From Notolepis coatsorum (Eukaryota > Chordata > Actinopteri > Aulopiformes > Paralepididae): DNA of 64,000 nucleotides. Shown one piece after another: positions 35,522 to 46,157 of this stretch; positions within the stretch are counted from its first letter, which is position 1, and each line of letters opens with the position of its first letter. The stretch is from NCBI GenBank assembly GCA_963971535.1, contig OZ020592.1, forward strand, positions 58,936,324 through 59,000,323, given 5' to 3'. The translations under genes were made by a program, and so were the position numbers. The notes beneath the pieces were generated by a model. It was not told the DNA's origin, did not search any database, and saw nothing but the letters and a program-made list of their open reading frames with translations.

Positions 35522-36694
35522 CAGGGCTCTACGCTAACCTTTTTCACTAGGGGCACAGGTGCTCCTAAATGAAAAAAGTTAGGAGCACACAAAGAAATTT
35601 AGGAGCACCCAAAAATATTTAGGAGCACAGTGAAAATATTTCAAGTAAGAGTTTTTTTTTTTTTTAATAAATGTATATTTGTACTGTGCGTGCATGTGTG
35701 TAAATTAGCTCTTGCTACAACCCTGCATGTTTACATTTTGTACTTGATGTTCATTAACATGTGCTGTCCCTATCAAATAAACTATCAAACTACTGCTACA
35801 AAAGTAACAGTCACTTAACTTTAGCTTTTGCCCCTTTTATGCATACAATGCCTATGTTTTGGCTGTGTTGCTCTTCTAGAGAAATAATCCTTTCAGGGTT
35901 GCCTATTGAAATACTGTACACCTCCAGTACAGAAACATTGTTTATGAGTTTGCGTGTCAGGTAGACCATTGATTGACAGTCGAGTCTGCCAATTACGTCA
36001 CACCGCTTGCACTCCGGCCGTCCGGCGCTGCAGCTGGACCCTATTGCCCACCTCTGCTGTTCATAACGCTAGCCAAGTTAGCTGTACACACAGATACACA
36101 GTGGGCCAGTGACTTTGGTGTAGGGGTGTAACAATGCATCGATCCTAAGGGGGAAATTCAACTGCATCGATTTGAAAATGTTAGAATCGATTATCGCAAT
36201 TTGAATGTGTACACAGTGTTATGTTGTTATCATGTCCGTTACAGTCAACACAACGGCATACGCTACTGCATCAACGTTATGATTAACAAAGGAAGGCATT
36301 CGTTTTGTTGCATTAACGTTATATTACTATTGTTATCGCTAAATCTAGGTGTTCTAAAATATATTGCTATTGGTAAGACTAGAAGTTACATGTCTCGGGA
36401 AACTCTCGCATATCGCAATGGTGGCGTTTCAGGAAGTAAACAAGCCAAATGAGAGCTTCCGATTGGTCATTTGCTTTCTTTCTCTTGAAACCAGTCACGT
36501 CACTCTACTGTGATTGGACCGTTGGCTTGAGTGCAATGTGGGACTTGTAGTTTTTTAACGTTTCTCGCGGAGAAAAAAAAGACGAGAGGCTGTAATCTGT
36601 ACTCGCACACCGTGCGCGTAATTGAGTTTTACGGTTCGCACACACATATTTTTAGGGGCATATGCGAGCAATTTGGTCGCACTGTAGAGCCCTG
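35522..36694. mobile_element. hAT-T-like element with 5-bp duplication
   Basis: CAGGGCTCTACGCTAACC at the left and, inverted, CAGGGCTCTACAGTGCG at the right, bordered by TGGAG (35517-35521, 36695-36699). Subterminal GGAGCACC-type repeats occur at 35560-35630. A 5-bp duplication fits a minority of hAT groups, so the class is tentative. A TAGGGGTGTAACAATGC hAT left end without a partner starts at 36123 inside it. Confidence 0.7.
36123..36540. mobile_element. hAT-U left end, right end lost
   Basis: The terminus TAGGGGTGTAACAATGCATC is followed by GCATCGATTT-type repeats. It contains the module ATGATTAACAAAGG then CATTCGTTTTG, also found in hAT-F and hAT-M. No matching right terminus or repeat of the flank CTTTGGTG was found. 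The right limit given is approximate. Confidence 0.6.
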
Positions 36695-36699
36695 TGGAG

Positions 36700-37171
36700 G
36701 CCGGGTGCAAAGCCAGCGAATTCCACAGGTCCACCGCCCCGCCATCTTATCACCGGACTGTTTACCAAACTGTAACTCTAATCGCAGCCGCAGCCGTTCC
36801 TGCAGTTCCACTCCGAGAGAGGATCCAGGAGGCAAAGTCAATTCAAAGAAAAGAGGGCAAACGTTTAAGCACAAAGATAAGGATTGTAATGGGATTACTG
36901 TGGCGGAACACTGATTTAAGTGGAAGGAGGAGATATCGGGAAAAGCTCCCATCTCTTTAGATATTAGAGGTTTACAGGGCAGAGGGCTCTTCGCCGCGGG
37001 GCAGTGAATGTCATCTGTATGCGAGGCATGAGGACAATGCTTCAGGGATCTTGAAAGAACTGTGGCAGGAAGTGCACGCAAGGGGAAAAGAGTCAACTTC
37101 AATTATGAGCCTTCGGAATGTTTGTGTAGTTGTTGTGTAGTTGGATTATGTGATCGGTTGCGTGAGTGTGT
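36700..37171. other. Unassigned sequence
   Basis: Overlapping frames of 88-157 codons occur on both strands here, with Ser/Arg-rich and Cys-rich stretches. None shows a domain I recognise. Host exon status can be neither supported nor excluded by eye. Confidence 0.35.
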
Positions 37172-37179
37172 GTGTATGT

Positions 37180-38071
37180 CAGCGTTTCCGTTAGCCGGTA
37201 ATTACCGGTTTTTGACCGGCAAAATCTGTTGAAGTCCGACTTATTTAATATCTCCGGTCTTAATGTCCGGTGAAAATAATTCCCTGAGTCTAAGCACAAT
37301 TTGATTATTTGAATTGTATTAAAATAGGCTAAAATTAAATAGCCTATGCGATGAACGAAACGATCATTACATTTGTTTCCTCGTTGCTTCTAATAATGAC
37401 AACGACGTTGTCGGCGAGAGCTTAGTGCTGGTGTGCGGACTTTTGTGTGAAGCTGCAGAGCCAGAGAGGCAACGGCACAATGCAGTATTCCAGCAGTACT
37501 CCAATTCGGCCATTTTCAGCCAATGTTGGGTGGGGGGCGCTGTTGTGCGGTTCCCAGAAAAGAGCCAATAACAGCTAAATCAGCTTCTCTGCAGCGCCAT
37601 ACTCTTTGCAAATAAGTCGTTGCGAGGTGGAGAGAGTCGTCACGCAAACCACGATAATGTTGCCGTCTCTCTGCTTTCTCAGTTCTTCGCTTGATATAAT
37701 TAATACAAATGTCCAATATAACGGAATTCGTTATCTCATAAAAATGTGATTATAACAGACTGCTGTTTAGTGTCGGACCGACTGCCCACATACGCGGTCT
37801 ATTTTAGTTCAAGTCAGCAGCAGCACGGAGTATCGAGGGAATTATTTTATTTGGAATATATTAATTAATGACTGTATACGCAAAAGTAGCCTAGTTTTAA
37901 GTAATAATATTATAAATCTACATGCCTTGAGGATGACATTCTTTATATTGCCTGCCTATCAATTGTTTTAAAGCTCAATAAACTATGACCGGAATTAATC
38001 TCATTTGTCCGGTAGATTGAAATCTTGCAGGTCACGGAGACCGGCAACAATCTTTTCTAACGGAAACCCTG
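37180..38071. mobile_element. hAT-R, non-autonomous
   Basis: CAGCGTTTCCGTTAGCCGG and, inverted, CAGGGTTTCCGTTAGAAAAG, with a perfect duplication GTGTATGT (37172-37179, 38072-38079). Subterminal GGTAATTACCGG palindrome. The interior shares two blocks with hAT-J, one of them inverted. No coding domain. Confidence 0.9.
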
Positions 38072-38108
38072 GTGTATGTGTGTGCCAACGAAAGGCCGAG
38101 GTGGATGG

Positions 38109-38180
38109 AACATTGCACACAGGCTGACAGCAGGCCAGGGACGTCATTCCCTGGCCTGCTGTCAGCCTGTGTGCAATGTT
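38109..38180. repeat. 33-bp perfect hairpin with 6-base loop
   Basis: Arms 38109-38141 and 38148-38180 are exact reverse complements, starting AACATTGCACACAGGCTGAC, around the loop CGTCAT. If transcribed it would fold into a single long stem like a small-RNA precursor. No promoter or flanking lower stem was identified. Confidence 0.85.
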
Positions 38181-38585
38181 TCATCTTATTAGAGTAAAGC
38201 AAAAGTTGTGATTGGAGGATCAAGAAATCACATATTATACCATCAAATGTCCGAAGAATATTGTGATATATTTTGGGCCCAGCCCTATTTAGAAGTACAA
38301 AATCTCATTAAAAGACCCCAAACCAAATGGTATTAATCTATACCGTTACAGTAAATGTAATGGCCTGTATGAAAAGGTAGCATGGTATTTCCAATCATCT
38401 TTGGTCAATACTAGGGGTGCACGATATTGATTTTTTCCCCCCCGATATCGATACCGATAACCTATAATTTTTTTTAATGTATATTCCTGTAGTTTTAACC
38501 TAACCAGATTTATCATGACATGAGCGTTACTACTATGAACAAAACAAAGCCAAGAGAACAGTTTTGACTCTTCAAATAAAGTGAC

Positions 38586-39004
38586 TACCGTAATTCCTCT
38601 AATAGTAACCGGGTCTCAAATACAAGCCGGGTCTCTATTAATGGCCGGGTGCGCTCTTGAGCTAAGCAATTATAAGCCGGCCTCCTAATACAAGCCGGGT
38701 TACTAATATACTGAGCTGCATACTGAGCTAGTTACTTGATTTCACTTTGAAAACGTTGAAATGACCAGTGACCACCTGTAATTGGACTGTTTACTATTTC
38801 ATACAGTACTTGGTTTCAATAAATGAACCCAGTACATTTGACTGGGTTCAAACTGACACAAAATGTTGATTTATTCATTATGATCCGTTTGAAAATTTGA
38901 AATATAGGCCTCCCTCTTATACAGGCCTCCTCCTAATACAAGCCTGGTACCCGCTACAGTTGAAACAAATACAAGCCGGGGTTACTATTAGAGGAATTAC
39001 GGTA
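38586..39004. mobile_element. MITE X2 (TACCGTAATTCCTC ends)
   Basis: Inverted ends TACCGTAATTCCTCTAATAG agree over about 25 bp. The interior repeats CAAGCCGGGT and AGCCGG words. Its TACCGTA start resembles MITE X1 (42619). Target duplication is unclear, possibly TA. Confidence 0.85.
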
Positions 39005-39364
39005 TATTTATTTGTCCAAATAAATATAATTTGAGTCAATCACAAAATTCACAATCCGTCAATGTCATTAACAATGTGTTTCCCTGAACAATGAGTGAAC
39101 TAAAAACCAACAGGTATTGTGCTTTGTCAGTAGATAAAACATTTGACGCTATAGAATTAGGAGAGGAGACTGTTGTGGTCTTGGTCCATGAAACAACTAT
39201 TACTTGGCATTTATAGGACAGCACGCCTCAAAAAGAATTAAATAAACCAAACAAATCATCTCTGTCAAACGCCTTTAATTTAGCAAACGCTCGTCAATAG
39301 GTACAAGCCGCGCCGCTTCCTTTGCAGCTGGCTTTGGAGCTGGCTTTGGATTCGCAGCAGCTTA

Positions 39365-39559
39365 GCCTTTAGCTGCTCGCACGTCGTCGGATTTTAATAC
39401 ACCATCGTAGCAGTGGTGATGTTTCAGGTTATTAGGTTGGATGCGTTATAGCTTGTTGCCCCTTTCCCTCCTCGTGGAACTTCTGCATTTGTTACAAATA
39501 GCAAGCGAACTGTTTTCCTCGGAAACATTGAAAACGTCCCACACTACCGACGACGCCAT
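39365..39559 (-). pseudogene. BED zinc-finger remnant of a hAT transposase, minus strand
   Basis: From an ATG at 39559 the minus strand reads MASSVVWDVFNVSEE, then the zinc pair CNKC, then an Arg-rich stretch, a premature TAA after GNKL, and in the same frame the rest of the finger with NNLKHHH. This is the W/F...C-x2-C...H-x-H layout of BED fingers at the start of hAT transposases. The in-frame stop inside the finger inactivates it, and no catalytic region follows. It lies inside the intact ends of hAT-K. The start was chosen because it directly precedes the finger, as in the remnant at 8477. Confidence 0.8.
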
Positions 39560-40002
39560 GTTTGTTTACCATCTGTGCTGCTTCTGAAACGTACGTGGCT
39601 ACGTCACAGCCAGGCATGACAAAGGGAGCGCTGGATTTGTGAAAAACTCCCTCTTCCTAAACCACACGCCATCAGTCGTACAACAGTACTGGCAAAACGG
39701 GAGGAGCCTAGAGTAAAAACAAACACCCTTCATCCCAATCCACCCACACCGGATTTCTTTTTAATAAAAAAATGTATTATATATTATCGGAGCCATCAAT
39801 AATGTTATCGGGTTTATCGGGATGACGTCATAAGTGCTGATATCGGCCCGATAATTATCGTGCATCCCTAGTCAATACGATGATGGTAAGTGACTGAAAT
39901 AATTATCAAAATACCATATTACCATTGGTATCATGGCTTAAATTAGATTATACCATGGTATTATTTGAAAAAAAATTATTATGTTTTTGGTAGATTTTCT
40001 TA

Positions 40003-40150
40003 TTTGTTTGTACTACCGGGCAGTCCGGTAGAGAGAGAGGAAGAACGGGAGACAGAGCGGGGGGAAGACATTCGGCAAAGGACGCCGGGTCCGGGAATCG
40101 AACCCGGGTCGGCCGCTTCACGACTTCACGACCACTTGGGTGCCCACCAC
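40003..40150 (-). mobile_element. tRNA-like SINE fragment, minus strand
   Basis: On the minus strand a GGGTTCGATTCCCGG B-box-like motif lies downstream of a GTGGGCACCCAAGTGG stretch, as in a tRNA-derived SINE head. It continues into a GA-rich part and lacks a clear tail. Not a functional tRNA: no acceptor pairing or plausible anticodon arm is seen. Confidence 0.5.
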
Positions 40151-40250
40151 GGTATTATTTAAGTAGAAAAGTGGTACCATGGTTTTTATAATAAAAAATA
40201 ATTTTAGTCATCATTGAAGGTCTGCGTCTATTGTGAAATGACAATTGCAC

Positions 40251-41570
40251 TAGGGCTGTCTTAAATACTTCGAAGCTTCGTTCGATGGCATGAGCTTCGA
40301 ACATAAAAAAAATAAATCGAAGTGTTAAAAAAATAATAATAATATATATTTTTTGTGTGCCTCAAATGCATCCCTTGGAATATCCCTTGGAGTTGTACAC
40401 GACGGCAACGCCACACAAAACATTAATAAGGCTATGCCTATGCTGCTATGACTAATGTGTTACCAAGTTGGCTAATTTAATTGTAATAATCTGCTTTTGT
40501 AGGTGCATTGTCTGATATAATTATTAGTGCTGTCAAACGATTAAAATATTTAACTCGATTAATCGCATGATTGTCCATAGTTAACTCGCGATTAATCGCA
40601 AATTAATCGCATTTTTATTTTTAATTTCTTTTTTACCTTAAACAGATCTTTTTCAAGTTCCAAGTTTTAATACTCTTATCAACATGCGAGTCAACAAATG
40701 CTTGCTTTGTGCAGCCATTTAACACAAAAGGATGACCCTCATGCATTGCAAATTTGCATCAAATTCAAAACAGAGTGATGCACAAAATAACTTAAAAGAA
40801 AATAATAATTTAAAACAATGAATAAAGTGTGCATGAAATAATAGGGGAAAGAAAACGTTAGGAACTTGTTACATTCACACACACAAGGGCTGATTAATCA
40901 CACACCCCCCTCTCTCCCTCACACACACTCTCCCAGATCTTTTTCTCTTTTGCCCCTTCCTCATCTCTCTCACCCCCCTCTCTCTCTATATCTCACACAC
41001 ACACACACACACACACACACTTCAGAAACAAACATAGTATCAATGAGAGCATCAATAATACACCTGAGTGAAGTCTAGTAAACATTTTTTTTCTTTTTTT
41101 TTTTTTTTTTTTTTAGTTAATCTTGAGTTAAAAAAATTTGTGGCATTAATAGAATCGGGAGTTAACGCGATATTAACGCGATATATTTGACAGCCTTAAT
41201 AATTATAAATTAAATATAATATAATTGTTTGCTTGATAGACGAAGGTTGCAACATAATTATGTAATGTCATGTCGTTGGCTGTGAGAGCAGCCCCACTGC
41301 ACCCAGGCAGCGCAGCCGAGTGAAACCTTGTTGGCTGCGTCAGTCACGAAAGCGAAAGGGGTTACTTAATTAATTAATCCACTTTATTTATAGAGCACAT
41401 TTATAAACAACAAAGTTTACCAAAGTGCTGTACAAGTCCCACAACATAAGATAAAAAAAATTATATATATATTATAATAATTCTTTTTAATTTTTTTTAA
41501 GCTTCGAATTAAAATCGAAGCTCGGCCCCGAAGCTTCGATTGCCAAAAAAAGCTTTGAAGGTCAGCCCTA
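40251..41570. mobile_element. hAT-G3 carrying hAT-I
   Basis: G-family ends TAGGGCTGTCTTAAATACTT and AAGGTCAGCCCTA, with flanks AATTGCAC and AATTGCAG (7 of 8). It shares GTACACGACGGC and the LINE-type tail (41389-41455) with G1 but lacks the BED segment. It contains hAT-I at 40525-41198. Confidence 0.9.
40525..41198. mobile_element. hAT-I, non-autonomous, with empty-site paralogue
   Basis: TAGTGCTGTCAAACG and, inverted, TAAGGCTGTCAAATA, with a perfect duplication ATAATTAT (40517-40524, 41199-41206). Subterminal GATTAATCGC repeats. hAT-G1 holds the same flanking sequence without the insertion near 19850. Confidence 0.93.
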
Positions 41571-41954
41571 AATTGCAGATCATTGGAATTCTGATTATTT
41601 TCTACCTGGGTGCCGAAATGTGGCACCGATTGATCTAATGTGAATCAGTAGTACTCCCCCTTCTCTTCATCCTCCAGTCCATCGCGTGGTTTGGGACGAG
41701 GCAGATTAATAAGAGTGGCACCGTGGAGGATGGCATCAAATATGGATCGAGGATATTGTGAGTAACTGTTGTCCATTTGCATTGAAATGAGGCTATTAGT
41801 CAAGCAGGCAGGAGTGGAGGTGACAGAGTGGTGAGAGATCTTCCCCTGCGACAGATTAATGACCGCCTGCTTTATAGAGAAAATCCACCATCACGTAGGT
41901 CGTAGGGTAAGTCTCATCACAGAGGACCGGACCAGGAATGTGTGTGTGTGACTG

Positions 41955-42064
41955 TCAAAGTCAAAGTCAAGTTTATTGTCAGACATTTTCCCATTGACAT
42001 GGATGGAAGCACGAGATACAGCACTCAGGTCTCAGTTACAGCCATTTCATGCTAGATATATACT
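41955..42064 (-). mobile_element. LINE 3' tail, minus strand
   Basis: GTCAAAGTCAAAGTCAAG followed by TTTATTGTCAGACATTTTC reads in reverse as a LINE 3' end with a short-repeat tail. It is interrupted by the 6.45-kb element at 42073. Confidence 0.5.
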
Positions 42065-42618
42065 AAATAAATGGGTCAATGACGTGACGTCTATTTTTTC
42101 TGTCCCACTGAATTTCTTACCTTAAAAAAAACATTAAAATTCATAAAAAGATTACATGCATCTCTAATACCTTCCCCATATACAGACCCACTCTAACTCC
42201 TCCAAACATTTGAGTTATTGGTCATTTTTCTGCTATCTGAAGTGTCAAATGTCCATGTGGGGCGACCGTCCAGCATTGACTTCTATTTGGACAACCGGCT
42301 TAAAATCACTTTAAATCTATTTAAATATTTCCCTTGTCCTATTTGGCATAATTTCAAACATGTTTTGCAGTCATTGACAAAATTATGAAGCATTTGCACA
42401 TATACTTCCATCATAATATACAAACGAATGTTGTCCGCATATGTTAATTTTATGAAATATCATCAGAAAACACAATTGTGGGACTTTTATTTTGAAACCA
42501 CCTCAAGGACAGGATGTTGCATCAGCCAGTCACATGTGAGGGATCCAGAGAAACAACTAGCAGGTTAGTAAGTCTCTTTCATATTGGCAAATAAATCTCT
42601 TTTTTAACTGCTGTAATG

Positions 42619-42991
42619 TACCGTAATTTTCGGACTATAAGCCGCACCTTTTCCCCCCATTTTTCGACCCTGCGGCTTATATAACGGTGCGGCTTATATA
42701 TGACTCGACGTGACCAAACCCGAAAATGTAAAAATCGAAATATTGCTTTTTTGACTGCATTGAAATGTTATTTATCTGTTCCCTTATTTGCTAAACTTAA
42801 TACAACTTGTAAAGGAGTTCATTCTTGTTATTTGTCCGACAGTATTGTGTCCCAATGCTAATTACATATGGTAATAAAACATTAAAACACCTGCAGTTTA
42901 TAGTCCAGTGCGGCTTATATATGTACACATCGTTCAATTTAGCTGCTGCGGCTTATATTCAGGTGCGGCTTATAGTGCGAAAAGTACGGTA
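42619..42991. mobile_element. MITE X1 (CTATAAGCCGCAC)
   Basis: Inverted ends TACCGTAATTTTCGGACTAT and TACCGTACTTTTCGCACTAT continue into shared AAGCCGCAC. The interior repeats GCGGCTTATA four or more times in direct and inverted form. Confidence 0.88.
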
Positions 42992-43500
42992 CTTGCCACT
43001 TTTGGATGTCTTGTGGGACGACCGCCCCAAAACTGTGAATAATACATTTTATCTGAAAATCTATATTTTGATGATGAATTTGATAGTGACATGTGGTAAG
43101 AGCTAGCTAGTTTGGTTTCTGTAGCTAATGGTTAGCCTGTAATATTTGACTGACCTTAAAAACATCATCTGGGCGACCGAGTATCATGTGGGGCGACCAC
43201 TGCTGAGTGTTTTAGATGATAGATATATGTCCTGTATTTGTAGTTTCTGTATATTTATATTTTATTCATGTTTTATATACATAAAGTTCTTTGTTTTAGC
43301 ATAACTCTTTGTATACTTTAACATATATTTTTCAACATTTCTGTCATTTTTCATTCGTATTTAGGAATTAACGTTTCTTTTTGAGTATTGCACCATCTTA
43401 TGAGAACATTTTTAAAACGGTATAGCATGACATTCAATTTAATTGTACATTTAATTGTACATGTATTAGTCATGTTTAACTAGTTTAACCTATTTTCTAG

Positions 43501-43580
43501 ATGGCACAAACAAGCAAACAGAAGACTGCTCACTACAGACAGCGGGTCAATGCAGACTATCTTGCCAGGAAAAGAGAGAG
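43501..43580 (+). pseudogene. Exon-like start of an element-encoded basic protein
   Basis: An ATG opens MAQTSKQKTAHYRQRVNADY followed by LARKRER and ends at a donor-like AG|GTAA. The strongly basic, Arg/Lys/Tyr-rich composition resembles the N-termini of a multi-copy fish protein family that I recall but cannot name. The next exon candidate is at 44341. hAT-H2 inserted exactly across the donor: its 8-bp target duplication contains AGGTAA. Spliced phase does not match the best frame of the second exon, so the gene is decayed or the junction is wrong. It lies inside the 6.45-kb element and is more likely element cargo than a host exon. Confidence 0.5.
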
Positions 43581-43586
43581 GTAAAA

Positions 43587-44223
43587 AAAACTATGGGCTG
43601 GGCGATAAAACGATAACGATAACTATCGCGATAAATTATTTCCTCGAAATAAACATGAAACGTGGTCGCAAAGTTTCGATATATTGATTTTCCAAGCTTG
43701 GATATGAGCACACGCACTAACAACCAATCAGTGAAGGAGATGGCCGACAGCGAAGGAGACCCGCTACCTCTGCCTCTGGGTAGAGAGGTAGGACTCTAGT
43801 TGTAGTAAACAAGGCTGGCTAGGATAATTAGCTTGCACGCCGCTATTTTATAGTTTACGTGCCGAGTGGGAGTGTGGCGTGAATTCTGAGGCCACGGTTA
43901 GAGTAGTGTGGGGTATGCGGTGGACGTCGTTGCAATGTATTGGGGCGGAACGGAGTATTTTAGGGTGAAAGTTAGTACATTGTCATGGGATACACCGCTT
44001 GCTCTGGCTAACTGCTAACGTGCGCTGACTGATGACGACATCAACTCGAGACATTCGCAGCAGCAAAACAAGTCTATTAATAGCCCGTCCATCGGCGCCG
44101 GGCATAAGAAGTTAATTAAACTTGACAGAAATTATATCGACGATAATTATCGATATCGAATTATATGAAAATTATTTTATAATTTTATCGCGATAACGTT
44201 TTTGGCCATATCGCCCAGCCCTA
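43587..44223. mobile_element. hAT-H2, non-autonomous
   Basis: GGGCTGGGCGATAAAACG at the left and TATCGCCCAGCCCTA at the right; the family matches hAT-H1. Flanks AGGTAAAA (43579-43586) and AGGTAACA (44224-44231) agree at 7 of 8. The left terminus is preceded by a few extra bases (AAAAC) and reads TATGGG instead of TAGGG. Confidence 0.8.
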
Positions 44224-44340
44224 AGGTAACATGCAGTATATCTTTCTCTGGTGTATTTCAAACTGTCATGTTAGTAGGATTAGGAATGACCTTTTCTGTA
44301 ATATCTTGAACTTAAGTTTGTATGTAACACTATTGTTTCA

Positions 44341-44560
44341 GCGAGAAGAAAACAACAGGGCAAGATTCCATGTGAAGTCAGATGAGCTATCGGAGAAGGA
44401 GAAGGCTGCATCCAGAGGTTACAGGGAGAAGGAAAAAGATGGAAGAGGCGATGCTGGACCTGACACCACCATCCATGGAGAACACTCCACCAGTTCTGGC
44501 TGGTGTAGAAGTAGAGAAGAGCAGCAGGGCAAGCTGTGGTGGATCCCCTACCTCTAAATG
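44341..44560 (+). pseudogene. Second exon-like block of the element-encoded protein
   Basis: After a plausible acceptor (TATTGTTTCAG at 44330-44340) the frame reads REENNRARFHVKSDELSEKE followed by KAASRGYREKEKD. It then appears to shift by an indel, because a neighbouring frame continues MEEAMLDLTPPSMENTPPV and ends PTSK with a stop at 44557-44559. A basic Ser-Glu-Lys region followed by an acidic, Pro-rich TPPS segment fits one protein interrupted by a frameshift. Excluding hAT-H2, the intron would be about 117 bp. An L2 tail follows directly. Function unknown; no catalytic domain is visible. Confidence 0.5.
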
Positions 44561-44570
44561 AGGATTTGAA

Positions 44571-45340
44571 TCACATTTACATTTAGTCATTTAGCTGAAG
44601 CTTTTATCCAAAGCGACTTACATGTTCTGTACGACAAGCCATCAGGAAGGGCACAACTCTATCAGCTGAGCAACAATGTTCATCAAAGTGTTGAGTGCTA
44701 CAGTGTAGGTTAGTTTATTAGGACAAGTGCTTGACAGTAAGGTACGTTTTTTTTTCTTCTTTTTTTTTTTTCAGATAATGGTTGAAGAAGTGCGTCTTTA
44801 GTCGACGGCGAAAGATTGGACGTGTTTCGGCTGTCCTAACTGGGGTGGGTAGTTCATTCCACCATTGTGGGGCAAGGACTGAGAATAGGCGACTTCTCTT
44901 TGATGACCCTCCCGGAGCTTGGATAGGAGTAGGTCTGAGGCGGCCAGAAGATGCAGAACGTAGGGGTCTTGAGGGTGTGTAGTTAGAGACCATTGACCGG
45001 AGGTAGGCGGGAGCGGTTCCCTTTGCCGCACGGTATGCTAGGTCGAGGGCCTTGAAGCGGATTCGTGCAGCAATGGGGAGCCAGTGCAGGTCCCTAAGAA
45101 GTGGGGTGACATGGGCCGACTTCGGTAGGTTTGAGATCAGGCGGGCCGCTGCGTTCTGAATGAGTTGAAGAGGCTTAGTGGCAGTGGCCGGGAGGCCAGT
45201 GAGCAGTGCGTTGCAGTAGTCGAGGCGGGAGATGACTGTTGGACGAGGAGTTGGGTGGCTTCTTTTGTCAGGAAGGGGCGGATCCTTCTGACGTTGCTCA
45301 GGAGGAATCGGCAGGTTCTGGTTGTCGCTGTAACATTTAC
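44571..45340 (-). mobile_element. L2-type LINE 3' end, minus strand
   Basis: On the minus strand the coding end reads SRLDYCNALLTGLP, then QLIQNAAARLI, then FSVLAPQWWNELPTPVRTAE and RLKTHFF, the classic L2/CR1 C-terminal block. The 3' tail CAAAGCGACTTACATG and ATTTAGTC follow. It is 5'-truncated. ACATTTAC at both sides (44573, 45329) is a possible target duplication. A plus-strand relative is at 28559-28972. Confidence 0.85.
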
Positions 45341-45641
45341 TTTGATTCTACAGCAGGTTTAACATCCCTTGAAACCATAGGTTATATATCCAGCTCATGA
45401 TCAACAGTGACATATTTCAACAATAAATGTTCAGTGGATTGCACTGTGCAACATCTCCATTATAATCTGATCAAAGTTTGTTTCGTGTTTGATATATCTT
45501 TGGGGAATGTTGACTGTATGAGCCAAAGCTATATTGTATTGTATGAATGTTTATTTTTATAACCTTACATTGAAACGGCATTAGGAATATTGATTGGATT
45601 TAGATAGTCATTGAACCGTCTTATTTGTCATAAATATAACA

Positions 45642-45822
45642 TTCTAGAACATCTGTGATGTCCCAGTATGATGTCATGACCGAACGTTCTAGAACATTTG
45701 TGATGTCACAGTATGATGTCAAGATCGAATGTTCAACATTTGTGATGTCACAGTATGATGTCATGACAAAACGTTCTAGAACATTTACTGATGTCACAGT
45801 ATGATGTCATAACCGAACATTA
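45642..45822. repeat. About 57-bp tandem repeat with GTTCTAGAAC and TGATGTCA
   Basis: Four imperfect units, each with GTTCTAGAACATTTGTGATG and CAGTATGATGTCATGAC. GTTCTAGAAC is an inverted-repeat word like a heat-shock element and TGATGTCA is close to a CRE, but their function here is unknown. Confidence 0.85.
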
Positions 45823-46157
45823 ATAATTTAACTAAATGTAAAGAATATCAGTGTTTTGTTTTTTGGTGTGCCTTCTTATTCTAGGTGTTCAGGTTGCCTG
45901 ATTTGTTAAAACATGCACATGTACCTCAATTTGAAATGCCTGCAGTTTACCCTGAGATAATATAAAAGGAACTAGGGATGGCACCAATCCGATACTCAGT
46001 ATCGGTATTGGTCCGATACTGGCCAAATTCACAGGATTGGATATCGGAACGATCCGATACAGGCCGTAAAGCATGCCATCACGTGAACAGTAGTAGCGTG
46101 ACAACAACGTTAGCATTAGGTAAACGTAAGTCAATTTGTTAGCAGCGCGCCGCGATC

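Larger units (their letters stand above)
38412..39870 (-). mobile_element. hAT-K with BED finger and nested MITE X2
   Basis: TAGGGGTGCACGATATTG and, inverted, TAGGGATGCACGATAATTA, with a perfect duplication GTCAATAC (38404-38411, 39871-39878). Subterminal TATCGGGTTTATCGGG and CGATATCGATACCGATA motifs. Contains MITE X2 (38586-39004) and a minus-strand BED finger remnant. Confidence 0.92.

Noticed and set aside
36530..37102. Possible host exon with Ser/Arg-rich and Cys-rich frames
   Set aside because: Overlapping frames on both strands, no recognised domain, no convincing splice pair; kept as unassigned.
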